From: Calliphora vicina | Taxonomy: Eukaryota > Arthropoda > Insecta > Diptera > Calliphoridae | DNA length: 64,000 nt | Assembly: GCF_958450345.1 (NCBI RefSeq) | Contig: NC_088783.1 | Location: 100,931,302-100,995,301 of the forward strand | Reading direction: 5' to 3' | Part shown: piece by piece, positions 21,025 to 31,870 of the stretch | How the letters are laid out: every line of letters begins with the position of its first letter | Position numbering within the stretch: the stretch's first letter is position 1 | Translations under genes and position numbers: made by a program | The notes under the pieces: model-generated | What the model saw: only the letters and a program-made list of their open reading frames with translations | What the model was told of the DNA's origin: nothing | Database searches by the model: none

Positions 21025-22055
21025 TTTTTTTTTTTTTATTTTAACTTTATATTTATTTATTGAATCTGCCTATATCATTAGGCCTTACAATAAGTTGTTA
21101 AATCTTATAACTAAAATTAAAACTAATTGCTCTCCGACGAGAGCATTTAAAGATAAATGGATCTCATCTTAGCTGGGTGGTAGATCTCCTCTACGAAGCC
21201 TTTATCTGGTTTGGGTCTGTGCGAGCAAGCGGATTCGGGTGGCATTGTAGTTTCAGTATATATTTATCACGTACTTTCTTAAACTCATCCTTCACTAGTG
21301 GTACTTCCAAGTCCCTGTGAATGTTCTAATTTCTTATGTACCATGGTGCATCCGTCATGGTCCTAAGAATTTTCGATTGCGCCCTCTGTATAAGTTCAAT
21401 ACTGGAATTACTGGCCGTTCCCCACAATTTGATTCCATATGTCCAATAGTGTTTTAAAACACTTTTATACAGGATGACTTTATAGTTAAGGCTTAATTTT
21501 GATTGGTCACTGAGTGAAGGCCAGAGGATCTTAACTTCATGTGAAGTCTATTGGCTTCTATGTGAGGACGCCAAGAGAGTCGTCTATCCAAGTGAATACC
21601 AAGGTATGTAACAGTATCAGTCTGTGGAATGTTTATGTTATTTAGTGTGATAGGTGGACAGTCACCCCTTCTGAGAGTAAATTTGATGTGTTTGCTCTTG
21701 AGTTCATTTACTCGTATTCTAGAATTGTTCAACCATATCTCCACGAGTCCTAGATAATTGTCCAATTTCATAGAAGCTACCTGTGGATCTACGTGGGAGC
21801 TAAGTATTGCCGTATCATCAGCGAATGTCGATATGGTAAGTCTATCGCACACAGGCAAATCAGAAGTATATTTCAAATAAAGTGTTGGTCCGAGAACACT
21901 TCCCTGTGGAACACCAGCTTTAATTGCGGAAAGTTTTTCGATTCGAGAAATACAGAAACTGGCTACTGGGATCAGAAAACTGAAAGCAGCTTTGGAAACC
22001 TTGATATGTTCCCTGTTTATCACCAAAGTATTTTCCCAGCCCCGAAGGAAATGTG
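21025..22055 (-). mobile_element. 5'-truncated jockey-like LINE
   Basis: On the minus strand the segment holds a reverse transcriptase region, the C-terminal end of ORF2 and a 3' end marked by a T-run on the plus strand (21025-21037), that is, a poly-A tail. The upstream boundary near 22055 cuts the protein before the RT core, typical 5' truncation of a LINE. The upstream flank is unrelated AT-rich DNA. Confidence 0.8.
21130..22026 (-). pseudogene. LINE reverse transcriptase fragment (ORF2 C-terminal half)
   Basis: The uninterrupted part (21493-22026, 177 residues) contains AGVPQGSVLGPTLY, a non-LTR reverse transcriptase motif, then FADDTAI, with two of the catalytic aspartates, and TYLGIHLDRRLSW. 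Past a break near 21490 the similarity goes on in the same strand: YKSVLKHYWTYGIKLWGTAS, QRAQSKILRTM, DAPWY, and a cysteine-poor C-terminus with stops. This order (RT palm, thumb, WTYGIKLWGTA, DAPWY) is characteristic of jockey-clade elements. The product would be a replication enzyme, but the fingers and endonuclease are missing and later stops show decay. Confidence 0.85.
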
Positions 22056-22230
22056 GACCCTACCATTTTTGGGATTTTCGCTCCAATTTTTAGGAATTTC
22101 GAGATGCCCTTTGACCTTTTGACAAGTTTTTAAAAAACGTTGAATATTTAGTTTTAGAAACTTAAAAAAACATTTTCATCCAAGTATTTCCTGGCAATTA
22201 ATATTCAAATGACTATTTATTTAATTTAAA

Positions 22231-23030
22231 ACAAGTAAGAGTACTATATTCGTCCGTGCCGAATCTTAAATACCCTCCACCTAAATATGATGGTATAACA
22301 ACTGAAATAATATAACAATTGTTAGTAAGACTAGTTTACGCAGAAGATATTTTATTTCAAATGTACAAAAAATTGTATCTAATTCAGAAATTTTTAATTG
22401 AAATTCCTATTAGAACGTATGAAATTTAACAATTTACATACTTAATAATAAGTTAATACGTTTGCATCAACATTTTTCATTTTTAACCTCAAGTGAAGAA
22501 ACAGAGTATAAACAAGCAAGAGTGCGATTGTTATTTTAAATTTTTTAAATTTTTTTTTTAAATTTAAAAAAAAAAATTTTTTGTGAAAAAAAAAATTCGG
22601 GTTAAAATTTTTTTTCTTCCGATTTTTACCCATTGTAGGTCCAACGAACTATGGTCTTATATACGTCGTTGCAAATGTCTTTGAAATATCTATCATTAGA
22701 TATCCATATTGTCTATATTAATGTCTTAGTAATCCAGATATAGGTCAAAAATCGAGGTTGTCTTGGTTTTTTCCTCATATCTCAGCCATTTGTGGACCGA
22801 TTTTGCTGATTTTAAATAGCAAACTTCTCGAAAGCATGTCTGACAGATTTGAATCCCGTAGATATCTGGGGTCTTCAGAAAATTGATTTCAACAGACAGA
22901 CAGACGGACATGGCTTAATCGACTCCGCTATCTATAAGGATCCAGAATATATATACTTTATAGGGTCGGAAATGAAAAATGTAGAAATTACAAACATATA
23001 TACCCTTCTCACGAAGGTAAAAAAAGGTAT
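22231..23030 (+). mobile_element. GTCY-tract (mini-me-like) element
   Basis: It runs from ACAAGTAAGAGTACTATATT to CCTTCTCACGAAGGT and includes TTTACCCATTGTAGGTCCAA, ATATCTGGGGTCTTCAG, ACAGACAGACAGACGGACAT and GATCCAGAATATATATACTT. A second left-end-like AACAAGCAAGAGTGCG at 22512 suggests one copy inserted in, or recombined with, another. Confidence 0.7.
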
Positions 23031-23760
23031 ACAAATATATTTAGACAAATTTCAAGATATTGGGTTGTGGGACTTATATGGGAGATATGACCTATTATGA
23101 CCTATTTTTGTATACATATATTGAACAAATTTGTTTCGAATTTCAACCTGATAACTATATTTGTAAGAAATTTATGAGGAGTTTAGTGATTTTCGGGAGT
23201 GAACCTTATGTGGGAGCTATGGTTAAATATGGACCGATATTCACATTAGTATGATTACTGGATACAAATTACTGATCTGTGCGTAATTTCATTTTGATAT
23301 CGATTTGTTTTAAATATTTATTAAGGTTAATATCTTTTTCGGAAATGGGCGTTATAGGGGAGCTATGACCAATATGCTTATTATTTTTGTCGAATTTTAG
23401 CATGATAAAGCTATTTATAAGATATTTATGAGTACTTAACTGATTTTCAGAAGTGGATATTCCGATATTCACAAAACCCTGTAGTATGATTTCTAAATAT
23501 AAATTAGAGATTCGTATAAAATTTTGTTTTGATATTGATATTTTTCAGATATTTATGTAGGTTAATGTGTTTTTCGGAAGTGGTCCTTATATGGGAGCTA
23601 TAACCAATTATTTGCCGATCTTCATAGAATTAGGTATAGCGATTTTGATATATATTGGGACTATTTATGACGAATTTAAACTTAATAGCGATATTTATAA
23701 GACATTTATCCTTATTTAAGTGATTTTCGGAAGTGAACTTTATATGGTCAAATATGGGCC
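23031..23760. repeat. Diverged tandem modules with GGGAGCTATGACCAAT
   Basis: A module like CGGAAGTGGTCCTTATATGG followed by GAGCTATGACC and then CCGATATTCACA recurs near 23060, 23190, 23335, 23565 and 23725, separated by a GATATTTATGAG-type spacer. The copies are strongly diverged. The first lines resemble a block near 20490. Confidence 0.45.
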
Positions 23761-24039
23761 GAAATACAAACAATTTGGTGTTGTGATTTTTTTAAGCACG
23801 AAGCTTATTTTTCCTGAATTTTGTGTGGATACTGCAATTTGGTAGGCATTTACAGACCATAGAACCATATTTCGGGAAGAAATTTGAAATTTCATGGACC
23901 GATTCCTATAATTTTTACCTGAGTTAGTCCTTTGAACATAAAAATAACGTGTGTGAAATTTTATGGTATTATCTGCAATATATTTGCACAAATAACAAAA
24001 ACAATTTTAAAATTATCATGTTTTTTTATAGGTTGTCTC

Positions 24040-24296
24040 ACATTGTGGTTCATAACTCTAGTTCCACTAAACCGATATTGCTGATTTTCAATACCAAACT
24101 GCTTAGGAGAACAATAAACATTTTTCTTGCAAGACAGACAGACGGACATAGCTCAATCGACTTAGAATTTCATAAGGATCAATAATATATACTTTGTTGG
24201 GTCTCAGGTGAATATTTCTCAATGTTACACACGGAATGACAAACTTATATATACCCTCATTCACCACTTATGGTGGTGGAGGTTATAAAAAAGAAT
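24040..24296 (+). mobile_element. Right end of a diverged GTCY-type element
   Basis: It carries GACAGACAGACGGACATAGC, TAAGGATCAATAATATATAC, ACACGGAATGACAAACTTAT and a terminal CACCACTTATGGTGGTGGAG hairpin in place of CACCTTCGTGAGAAGGGT. This looks like a separate subfamily. Its left boundary is unclear. Confidence 0.5.
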
Positions 24297-25790
24297 ACAA
24301 AGTGTTTTTAACAAAGACTTCGTTATTTTCAAATATCTAATAAAAGTATGGAGTACTGGCTGATCCGGTGCGCTTCGCCACCCCAATTTGAAGAAAGAAA
24401 TGGTACTATTAAGTCTCCCTTTGTGAGTTAATAATAACACTGTGCTAGTTGAAAAAAATGTCAAGCCGGCCACCCGTTGGGTTAAATTGACTCGTCGTTT
24501 TAGAAATATAAATTTTTTTTGGCAAACAAAAAATTATTTTTTAGCAAAATTTCGAAATTTTTTTTTTTTAAAACGGCATGGAAATTTATTTTCTATATGG
24601 GTAGAAAAAAAATTAACAGCGAAGCTTCATTTTTAAATTTTTCACAAAAATTTCGAAATTTTGGTAAAACGACTGTGAAGATTAAAAACATATTCATCCA
24701 TTCTAAAAGGTAATTTTTTTTAGAATGGAATGGAATAAAATTGTGGAATTTCGATTTTTCATTTTATTCCATAAACTAAACCGCTTTTGAGTTACGCAAA
24801 TATGTATATGTTATGCAACCTCCTCCATTTTCGAAATGACGGTATATCTCGCACTGGGTGCCCTTCTTGACAGAAAAAAAGTGTCAATTTCGAGCACAGT
24901 GTAATTCAGGATAACATGTCTCTAATCATTCTAGCTCATTCGAAACGTATTATTAGAATTAAAAAAGTACCATAAAGACCCACATTTTGTCTTAATGAAT
25001 GCCTAATTTTATATTTCTGGGCCCATTATTATTGAAAATGCAAAAGAAATGTACCACTAAAGTCACCTTTTGCGAATTCTAACCAAAGTTCTTTTACAAT
25101 AAAGAAATAGTACTATAGCCAATTATTTATTAAGTACATCAGTAAAATAATTTAATATAATAAAAAGTACAATTAGAAGATAAAGTACTTTCCACAATTG
25201 AACACCCGCGGGGCCCCGTCAAGTTTGAAATCAAAGTAGTTTCCTGATTATAGTAGGTTCAATATTATAGCAAATTAAAAAAGTACCATTTTAATGAATG
25301 AAAAAGTACTCCTTAATTTGGTTTAGTTCTCCTTTTTTGGTATCATAATACCATTGAGCCCCCTATTCTTGATTATTTCTTTACTGTGAAACATATTAGC
25401 CAACTTTAATGTATATAAGCTAACTAATTTAATATATTAGAAAAGTACCATTAAAAGAAAATGTACAAATTTTCCTTTATCCTCATGAATACCCTCAGTA
25501 CAACACTTGATATTTAATAAATTATCACAAAACCGACCGAATCCGATCGGTTTTCAATTTTTTTAAAGAATTTTTGAAATTCTTCGGTTTTTTGGAAACC
25601 CTATACTGAAATATCATTGGATAAAAGACGAAATGCGCAAGATAGGATTTGATTTTAGACCTATGGTTTCTTAGGGGAAATTTCTTAGAATTTTCCGTAG
25701 AATGCGTTTCTGCTATACGATTTTTGGTGAAAAAAATCAACCCACCCTAAAGTACATATTTGGACTTAGATGTCAGAATTCATTTTCGTC
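24297..25790. repeat. Block of dispersed repeats
   Basis: Pieces here have partners elsewhere: 24353-24440 matches 15796-15870, 24850-24905 matches 1-60, and 25603-25663 matches 5503-5561 almost exactly. A CCGCGGGGCCCCG palindrome near 25207 is the most GC-rich spot around. Short GTACCA/GTACT motifs recur. It may be the remains of one larger element, but I cannot define its ends. Confidence 0.4.
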
Positions 25791-26256
25791 ATAATAAGAC
25801 TTATGAAAAAGTTTCCCGAACCAGAACATAACACGAATTTATGTAGGTTTACAATTCCTGTGATATGAAATGGGTTATACAATTATTTGATCTGATTGCT
25901 TTGTTTGTTGGCCTTGTTAATTTTCCACAACTGTAATATGAGAATCAATTAGTTGATTGAATTTGTGGCATGAAGTACATTTGCAAACACAAATATAAAG
26001 TGAATGTAATGATGATGATCATGATGATTTCAAATGTCATAATTGACATACAAAACTCATTGATTATATTGCCATTTCAACACAAGTTATTTGCAATGAT
26101 TCAATTAATTGCATGCATAAATATTTAACTACTTACATACATACTTGTAGATATGTAAGTACTATAATATCAATATCAGAGTTACCGTTTGGTTATCATA
26201 CTATGTAACTTAATAACACTCATATTTCCTATGAAAATACAAGACTTATCAGAGAC
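25791..26256. other. AT-rich DNA without recognised features
   Basis: Only ATGATG and CATACATA simple sequence is seen. Confidence 0.5.
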
Positions 26257-26679
26257 GCATTAAACACATTCAAGACAACAGGCTATACGAACACAAATTC
26301 TGCTGGCTGCAGTTGTAGTCGTGTGGCAGCTACTGAATTATTTTAAAGACGACAGCTACAAAATAAACTGCTGATTTATAATTCAGTGATGCCACTTTAA
26401 TAAAAAATAATCGTACAAAATTCCAAAGTAATTAAGATTGAAACAATTATTTTGAGTAAAAATATATATATTGTTACGAAATTGTACTTGAATTCAAATA
26501 TAACGATTTTAACGGCTGTTTTAAAGTTGTATAATGCTATTTGAAAGCAGTGCCTCTCAAACTGTAACATATCTTTGGGCATTATTAACATTAAATAAAA
26601 GCTTTGAGTTGATCATTGATCGTAAGTATGGCAACGCTGAATGTTTACTGCGACTCGTATATTCGAATCCGAATATTCG

Positions 26680-26812
26680 AGTTTTGACAGTTAAAGAACA
26701 TTGTAGAAAGTTCACCAGAGATGGCGTGTGTATTCGAAAGCTCTAGGCTTCGAATATACGAGCTTTGACAGTTAAAGAACAATCTAGAGTGCAGATGGCA
26801 TTGTTATAAATA
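26680..26812 (+). promoter_or_regulatory. LTR promoter: TATA box and duplicated upstream block
   Basis: TATAAATA lies at 26805-26812 and is kept in all LTR copies. Upstream, TTTGACAGTTAAAGAACA occurs twice (about 26685 and 26764), each followed within about 25 bp by an AGATGGC motif. This pair is conserved in the copies at 7613 and 44149. It may be a duplicated enhancer or factor-binding block in U3. The function is inferred from position only. Confidence 0.5.
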
Positions 26813-27002
26813 GTGGCACAGGTTGCAGTCGCGAATGAGTTTATCAGAGACACTATTCAAATAAATATCAACTGAGTGCCTTAAAGTGTGCTGTATTTTT
26901 CAAGTGAATTCGTGTACATTATAAAGTGTGTCTGTATTTCTGCGAATTTATAAACGTGTATAAAAAAACACTGAGTGACTATTTAATTCTGTTGTTGTAC
27001 AT

Positions 27003-27330
27003 TCTGTATATATAAAAATGAAATGGTCAATGTATGTATGTAATGTCATCACGTGAGAACGGCTGGAGCGATTTGGCTGATTTTTTTATTCGTTTCGACA
27101 TTTTCAGGAGGTGGTTTGTAAAGTGGTGGTTTGTAAAATTAGGTGGTTTGTAAAATTACGGCTAATACCGGCTTTTTTGAGTCCAGTCAACTGTAATAAA
27201 AAATACCCTAAAGTATGCAGTACAAATTTAGATATTTTATTTGCAAATAAATAAGAACAGGCAGGGTTGGAGAAACTTGACGAACTAACATTAGTAAATG
27301 CTACGGGGCGAAGCCGGCCCGGTCAACTAG
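27003..27330 (+). mobile_element. Non-autonomous Helitron inside the solo LTR
   Basis: It runs from TCTGTATATATAAAAATGAA to CGGTCAACTAG and is a relative of 19559-19889. The LTR copy at 44149 supplies the empty site: its GTACAT and TTTGAATAAATAAAG blocks are adjacent, while here the Helitron separates GTACAT from TTTTAAATAAATAAAG. No target duplication is present, as expected for Helitrons. Confidence 0.85.
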
Positions 27331-27779
27331 TTTTAAATAAATAAAGAGTTGTTACAATTTTCAAACTACTAAACGGCTTTTATTTGCAATCAAAAGTATC
27401 CGGTTTATTTAAAGGAAATAAACAAACGTTTTGAAAAGGTTAAAACGTAACAATATGTATGGTTATAATTAATTATGTTACCTGTTATTAATTTATTTCA
27501 ATATGGTCATCAGAAATATCTCTTAATTAAGTAAAAAATATATATATTTTTTAAGTAATAATTTGATTTACATTTTTTATTATATTAGCAACACTATTTC
27601 TGTTTGGGCAGCAGCAGTCGTCAAAATAATCGTCTTCATATAAACGTGTGCATTTTATTTTTGACAGATTGAAGTTGTTAACCTGCTGTCTTAAATGTGT
27701 TTAATGCAAGAGCATTTGTCAATCAAAAACTACTATATTATAGTACTGAAGATTGAACATATTCGTAGCTATTGCTTTA

Positions 27780-28220
27780 AGGCCCAACTATAATATGCAT
27801 ACACTAGCTTAAGTCAGCTTAAGCAAATGTGCGAATACATATAAAACGTATGTGACAAACTATAATGTACTTAAGAGAGTTTCGTCAAGTTTCGTCGAAT
27901 TTTATTTGCTTAAGCAAAGTGCGAAGCTGGTCGCACATTCCGTACGGAATCAGCTGTTTATTTATTTTATACAAAGAAAATAAAGAAATAAATGAAAAGG
28001 ATGAAGAAAATTTATATATTTTGATAAAATAATAAGAAATACGTATTTTTTTAATTGCAAGTTGCACATAAATGTTCAAATGGGTCTAAATAGTTTTGAA
28101 TGCACGTAAGTACATTATAGCCACCTAAAAGTTTCTTTGAATTTCCTTAAGCATTTGACAGACTTTTCGTTCGGTTTTGACATTACCTTAAGCTAGCTTA
28201 TGCATATTATAGTTGGGCCT
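27780..28220. mobile_element. 441-bp MITE with TTA duplication, PIF/Harbinger-like
   Basis: The termini are AGGCCCAACTATAATATGCA and, inverted, the same 20 bases. The match continues through the GCTAGCTTAAG region with small changes. TTA flanks both sides (27777-27779 and 28221-28223). A 3-bp TWA duplication is the hallmark of PIF/Harbinger insertions. It has no transposase. Confidence 0.85.
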
Positions 28221-28240
28221 TTAGTTTTTCAATAGTGCTG

Positions 28241-28626
28241 CAACTGCTGCAACATAATATCGTTTCTAGGTATCTAGACTTATGCTTATTAATTAGTGCT
28301 TAAAAAATATATATAGTTTTTAGTTAATTAAGAGAAGTTTCTGATAACCATATTGAAATAAATTAATAACAGGTACATAATTAATTATTACCACATACAT
28401 ATATATTTTTACTCAAAATAATTGTCTAAATCTTAATAACTTTGGAATTTCGTATGATTATTTTTTATTAAAGAAAAAAATTAAAGTGACACCACTGAAT
28501 TATAAATCAGCTGTTTACTTTGTAGCTGTCGTCTTTAAAATAATTCAGTAGCTGCCACACAACTGCAGCCAGCAGAATTTGTGTTCATGTAGTCGTGTAG
28601 CCTGTTGTCTTCAATGTGTTTAATGC
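28241..28626 (+). mobile_element. MITE of the GCATTAAAC family, copy C, left end missing
   Basis: The right end GTCTTCAATGTGTTTAATGC and the interior (TAACTTTGGAATTTCGTA, TTTGTAGCTGTCGTC) match copy A. The left part is diverged or truncated. It contains the uninterrupted form of the site where the solo LTR entered copy B. Confidence 0.75.
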
Positions 28627-29779
28627 ATAATGCAATATTCATTAATGGTCTACAGATATATGTAAATTATCCGGTTAGGATGGTAATGAGGTAGATTTCA
28701 GTGTTATTATTAAGGTTTAAACACAGTAATTTTATTAATCAAAGAAATTCCTGGCAATACTAATCAGTATACATATTCTAAAATTTAGATATGTACATAT
28801 ATCGATTTAATATACATACATATAACACAAAAATGATATGCAAAATATGAAAAGAAAACCCTCTCCATTTTCATATTTTTGCTGTTGCTGTTCAAAATAC
28901 GAAAACTAAAACTTCAAAAATATTTATGTCTGAATAGTGTTGTAATGCAAACTAATCTTAACTCGTACTCATAATCCTTGAATTTTTCTTATTTACTTTT
29001 GAATTTTATTTGCATAAATTTGAAAAGTTTGAAAGTCATCTTTCTGTTGTATGAAAGTAACATTATGAAAACGTGAATATTTTCTTCATTCAATCTACAT
29101 TCATATTCAAACATACATACATACGTTCGTACTTACATAGTGTTTGTCTTGATATATTAACATGTGTTAAGAAAGGTTGCAGCATTGTGGTCTTAATATC
29201 ACCAAAATAATTCATATTTTTTATGAAATGTTTCTTTGTGAAAATATTTTAATTAAAATTGTGTAATTTGTTGGGGAATTACTTAAGTAAACTGTGCAAT
29301 ATTCATTGTAGGTCATGCAAACTTTGCATTGCAAAGTAAATAGAGTTCAGCCAAAATCGAACCACGAAGAGGGGAAACCAAATTAATTTTCGTACTTATC
29401 CGAATCTAGCCGAAACACTTTACTATCAAAATTGGCTATCAACAATAATTGATAGCCAAAAAGTCAATTGTTTTTGTGTGTGAGAATGTTTTTTTGTTGT
29501 AAACATCAAAATTAAAATTCATGTTTTCTCGTATATTTGACTAGTAAACATTTGGGTTAAATACATATTAGAAAGATATTAACAGCTACTATTTAAATCA
29601 GGGTTTATTTCTGAAATCGCATGATTTGTTGAAAATTTATTTAAGAAATAGTAAAATGTCATAAAACATTCAAAGCCGTTTTTCTCGACGTTGTTGCAGC
29701 AAATGAGCGATATGTACATATATAAACATTTAAAATCGTCTTTATTTTTGTCTGCTAAGGATTAATCAAATACAATTGC
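28627..29779. other. AT-rich DNA without recognised features
   Basis: Simple CATACATA sequence and a small hairpin TTGGCTATCAACAATAATTG with ATAGCCAA near 29432-29460 are seen. No gene or element is supported. Confidence 0.5.
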
Positions 29780-31260
29780 CGAGATGGTAGTGAACACATG
29801 TTCAATAGAACTTGTCGTGAGGCAGTTAGAACCAAAAATATGGCATTTCGAAATTGATGCAGAAACAAAAATTCTCATACTTATCGACTCCGTAAACAGA
29901 CACGTAAGGAATGTACGAACATACTCGATCGCGAAAGACTTAGCTATGAACATCGTATACGAGTTAGAATACTTGATACAAAACAGCAAAAGTTTTTGGT
30001 CCTTTGTCAAGAGGATTCGGAACAACACCGGTGCTTCAATTCCTCCCCTTCTTACGGATGATTGCATTGTAAACGAATGGCAAACCTTTTGCAAAAATCT
30101 TCTCAGCAAATTAATTTCTTCCCGACTGCAATCAATCGGTGCTTGTGATACCCACTGTATCTTGTATTATGCCTAAAATATTCTTCAGAACTCATTCAGT
30201 TAAGAAAGTTCGATCCGGACTCAACGTGAACAAATCCCCTGGTCCTGATTGTATTCCAGCACTTGTTTTAGGAACCTTTTCTACTAATCGCAATTTGTTC
30301 GGCGCTCTCGAAGGTTATGGAAAGCATGTTAAATTATCACCTTGTCAGTTATTTAAAATCGAATAATCTTCTGAATGACAGACAATAATGGCGTTTCTTT
30401 CAGAATAGTGGTGTCAATCAATACACCGCAGAGTAAGGTAGTCGCACTCGACATTTCGAAAGCATTTGACCGGGTGGAATGAAATTCGGCGTCGGGGTCG
30501 AATTTTCTCGTTTTATTTCTAGTTTCCTTCGTGGGCGTACTATAAGAGTACTAACAGATGGGGTTTGCTCCGAGAACATCATATTGAGCTCCGGAGTCCC
30601 CTAGGGCTCTGTTTTTTCTCCTTCCCTTTTTTAAATTTCATGAATGATTTATTAACAATCACCTCCAATCCAATTTATTCCTTCGCGGATGACAGTAATA
30701 GCTGTCACTCATATTTATTATACCATAGACCAACTCTTTCTGAGATTAAACTCTCAAGAATGAATATGGATGACTCGATAAATTGTGATCTTATAAGAAT
30801 CTCCACATGGGGTTAATTGAACCGTATTAATTTCAACGCACTCAAAACCAAGTGCTGCTTATTGACACACAAACGTCTTGAGATTTCACCACAATCAATC
30901 CATCGTATGGGTAACACAACTGTTGCAGTTTCAGATAACCTTTTGATTCTAGGTACGAGAATACAATGTGACGTCCGTTGGAATTGTCATATATTCGATG
31001 TTGCGAAGGAAACTTTTAGGTGCTTGGGTTTTTTGAGACGGTGTCGGTCATATTTCTCCTCTTCCGACCTTCTTCGTACACACACTAGCTTCATTCGTCC
31101 AAAAATGGAATATAACTCCCACATATGGGCCGGAGCAGCAAGGTCAAGTCTAGAGCTGCTGGACCGGGTTCAAAGAAGGGCAGTTGATCTTATAGGTGAT
31201 GAAACTGTGTGTTGGTTATTAAAAAAAGTTAAAAAAAGTGAATACTCAATACTATACTCA
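29780..31260 (+). mobile_element. LINE fragment 2 with broken reverse transcriptase
   Basis: This stretch is visibly less AT-rich than its neighbours and holds consecutive pieces of a non-LTR retrotransposon ORF2 in several frames, from the region before the RT fingers to near the C-terminus. A short inverted-repeat element occupies or abuts its 3' end at 31262-31411. Neither the endonuclease nor a poly-A tail is visible. Confidence 0.8.
29784..31215 (+). pseudogene. Non-LTR reverse transcriptase pseudogene
   Basis: In order: SKSFWSFVKRIR and VNEWQTFCKNLL (linker before the fingers, about 29980-30110), SGLNVNKSPGPDCIPALVL (30210-30268, the KSPGPD motif), VALDISKAFDRVE (30442-30480, first catalytic Asp), SGVP-stop-GSVFSP (30590-30618, where the usual Gln codon is TAG at 30602), YSFADDSN (30676-30699, catalytic Asp pair), then NFNALKTKCCLLTHKR, LGFLRRCRSYFSSSDLL and MEYNSHIWAGAA followed by LLDRVQRRA. 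Frame changes near 30180, 30480, 30630 and 30810 and the TAG mean it is dead. It belongs to a different LINE lineage from 21025-22055, judging by the C-terminal sequence. Confidence 0.85.
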
Positions 31261-31261
31261 A

Positions 31262-31411
31262 TAGCGGTATTGTACTTGGCCTAGTAATAAAGCAAAAAAG
31301 CTATTTATTGACAAACATTTCAATTTCTAATGTATTTTGTTTTTAGATTTCTGATATTGTGCTCTTTTACTACATTACCAGGCCAAGTACTCTACATTGT
31401 GAATACCGCTA
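31262..31411. mobile_element. Small inverted-repeat element at the LINE 3' end
   Basis: TAGCGGTATT and GTACTTGGCC (31262-31281) recur inverted as GGCCAAGTAC (31381-31390) and AATACCGCTA (31402-31411). Outer ACTCAATACT motifs near 31243 and 31588 may mark larger ends. No duplication is resolved. Confidence 0.5.
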
Positions 31412-31730
31412 ATATATTTGTTGGGTACTTTTAAAAGCTGAATTGAACTTTTAAAAATTTTTATTTCAAAAACAGAATTACACTTTTTACTAACGAATAT
31501 TAAATGGTTTTTCTTATTGTACTGAAAAATAATTTTAAAAGTAATTTTAAAAGTACCTGAAAAAAAATAGACAGTATTGAGTACAGAATACCCAAATACT
31601 CAATACTTTCACACACTTCTACTGATTTAACAGTTTATTTCAGGAACGTGCAATTTAATTGAAAAAGTTAAAAACTGTTTATGCTTTTAAAATCTAATGA
31701 TATTTAAGGATGGTAGGTTAATTTTTTTTC

Positions 31731-31870
31731 GATTAAAATTTTTTTTTTTATTTTTTTTTTCATTTTCATTTATTTATTGTATCTTCATTATTTAATGAAC
31801 TAACAATAAGTGGTACAAATCTTATATCTAATAATTATTATTTAATAATATTGTATTCATGGTTTGATTT
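31731..31870 (-). mobile_element. Minimal 3' end of a jockey-like LINE
   Basis: A T-rich run is followed by TATTTATTGTATCTTCATTA, TTTAATGAACTAACAATAAG and TGGTACAAATCTTATATCTA, which match 63670-63745 nearly base for base. It ends by the GTATTCATGGTT segment. It is a poly-A tail plus roughly 110 bp of 3' UTR, an extreme 5' truncation. Confidence 0.75.

Larger units (their letters stand above)
26472..27452 (+). mobile_element. Solo LTR of the gypsy-type family, carrying a Helitron
   Basis: It starts TGTTACGAAATTGTACTTGA, ends GGTTAAAACGTAACA, and is flanked by ATAT on both sides (26468-26471 and 27453-27456). Removing the Helitron at 27003-27330 leaves about 653 bp, similar to the 609-bp copy at 44149. 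The LTR contains promoter-like and repeated upstream elements. Confidence 0.9.
26257..27707 (-). mobile_element. MITE of the GCATTAAAC family, copy B, split by a solo LTR
   Basis: The ends GCATTAAACACATTCAAGAC (26257) and GTGTTTAATGC (27707) match copy A in opposite orientation. Between them lies the solo LTR 26472-27452. Joining the sequence on either side of the LTR gives a continuous AAAAATATATATGTATG-type stretch that is present uninterrupted, in reverse, near 28395-28420 in copy C, so the pre-insertion site is known. Confidence 0.85.
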
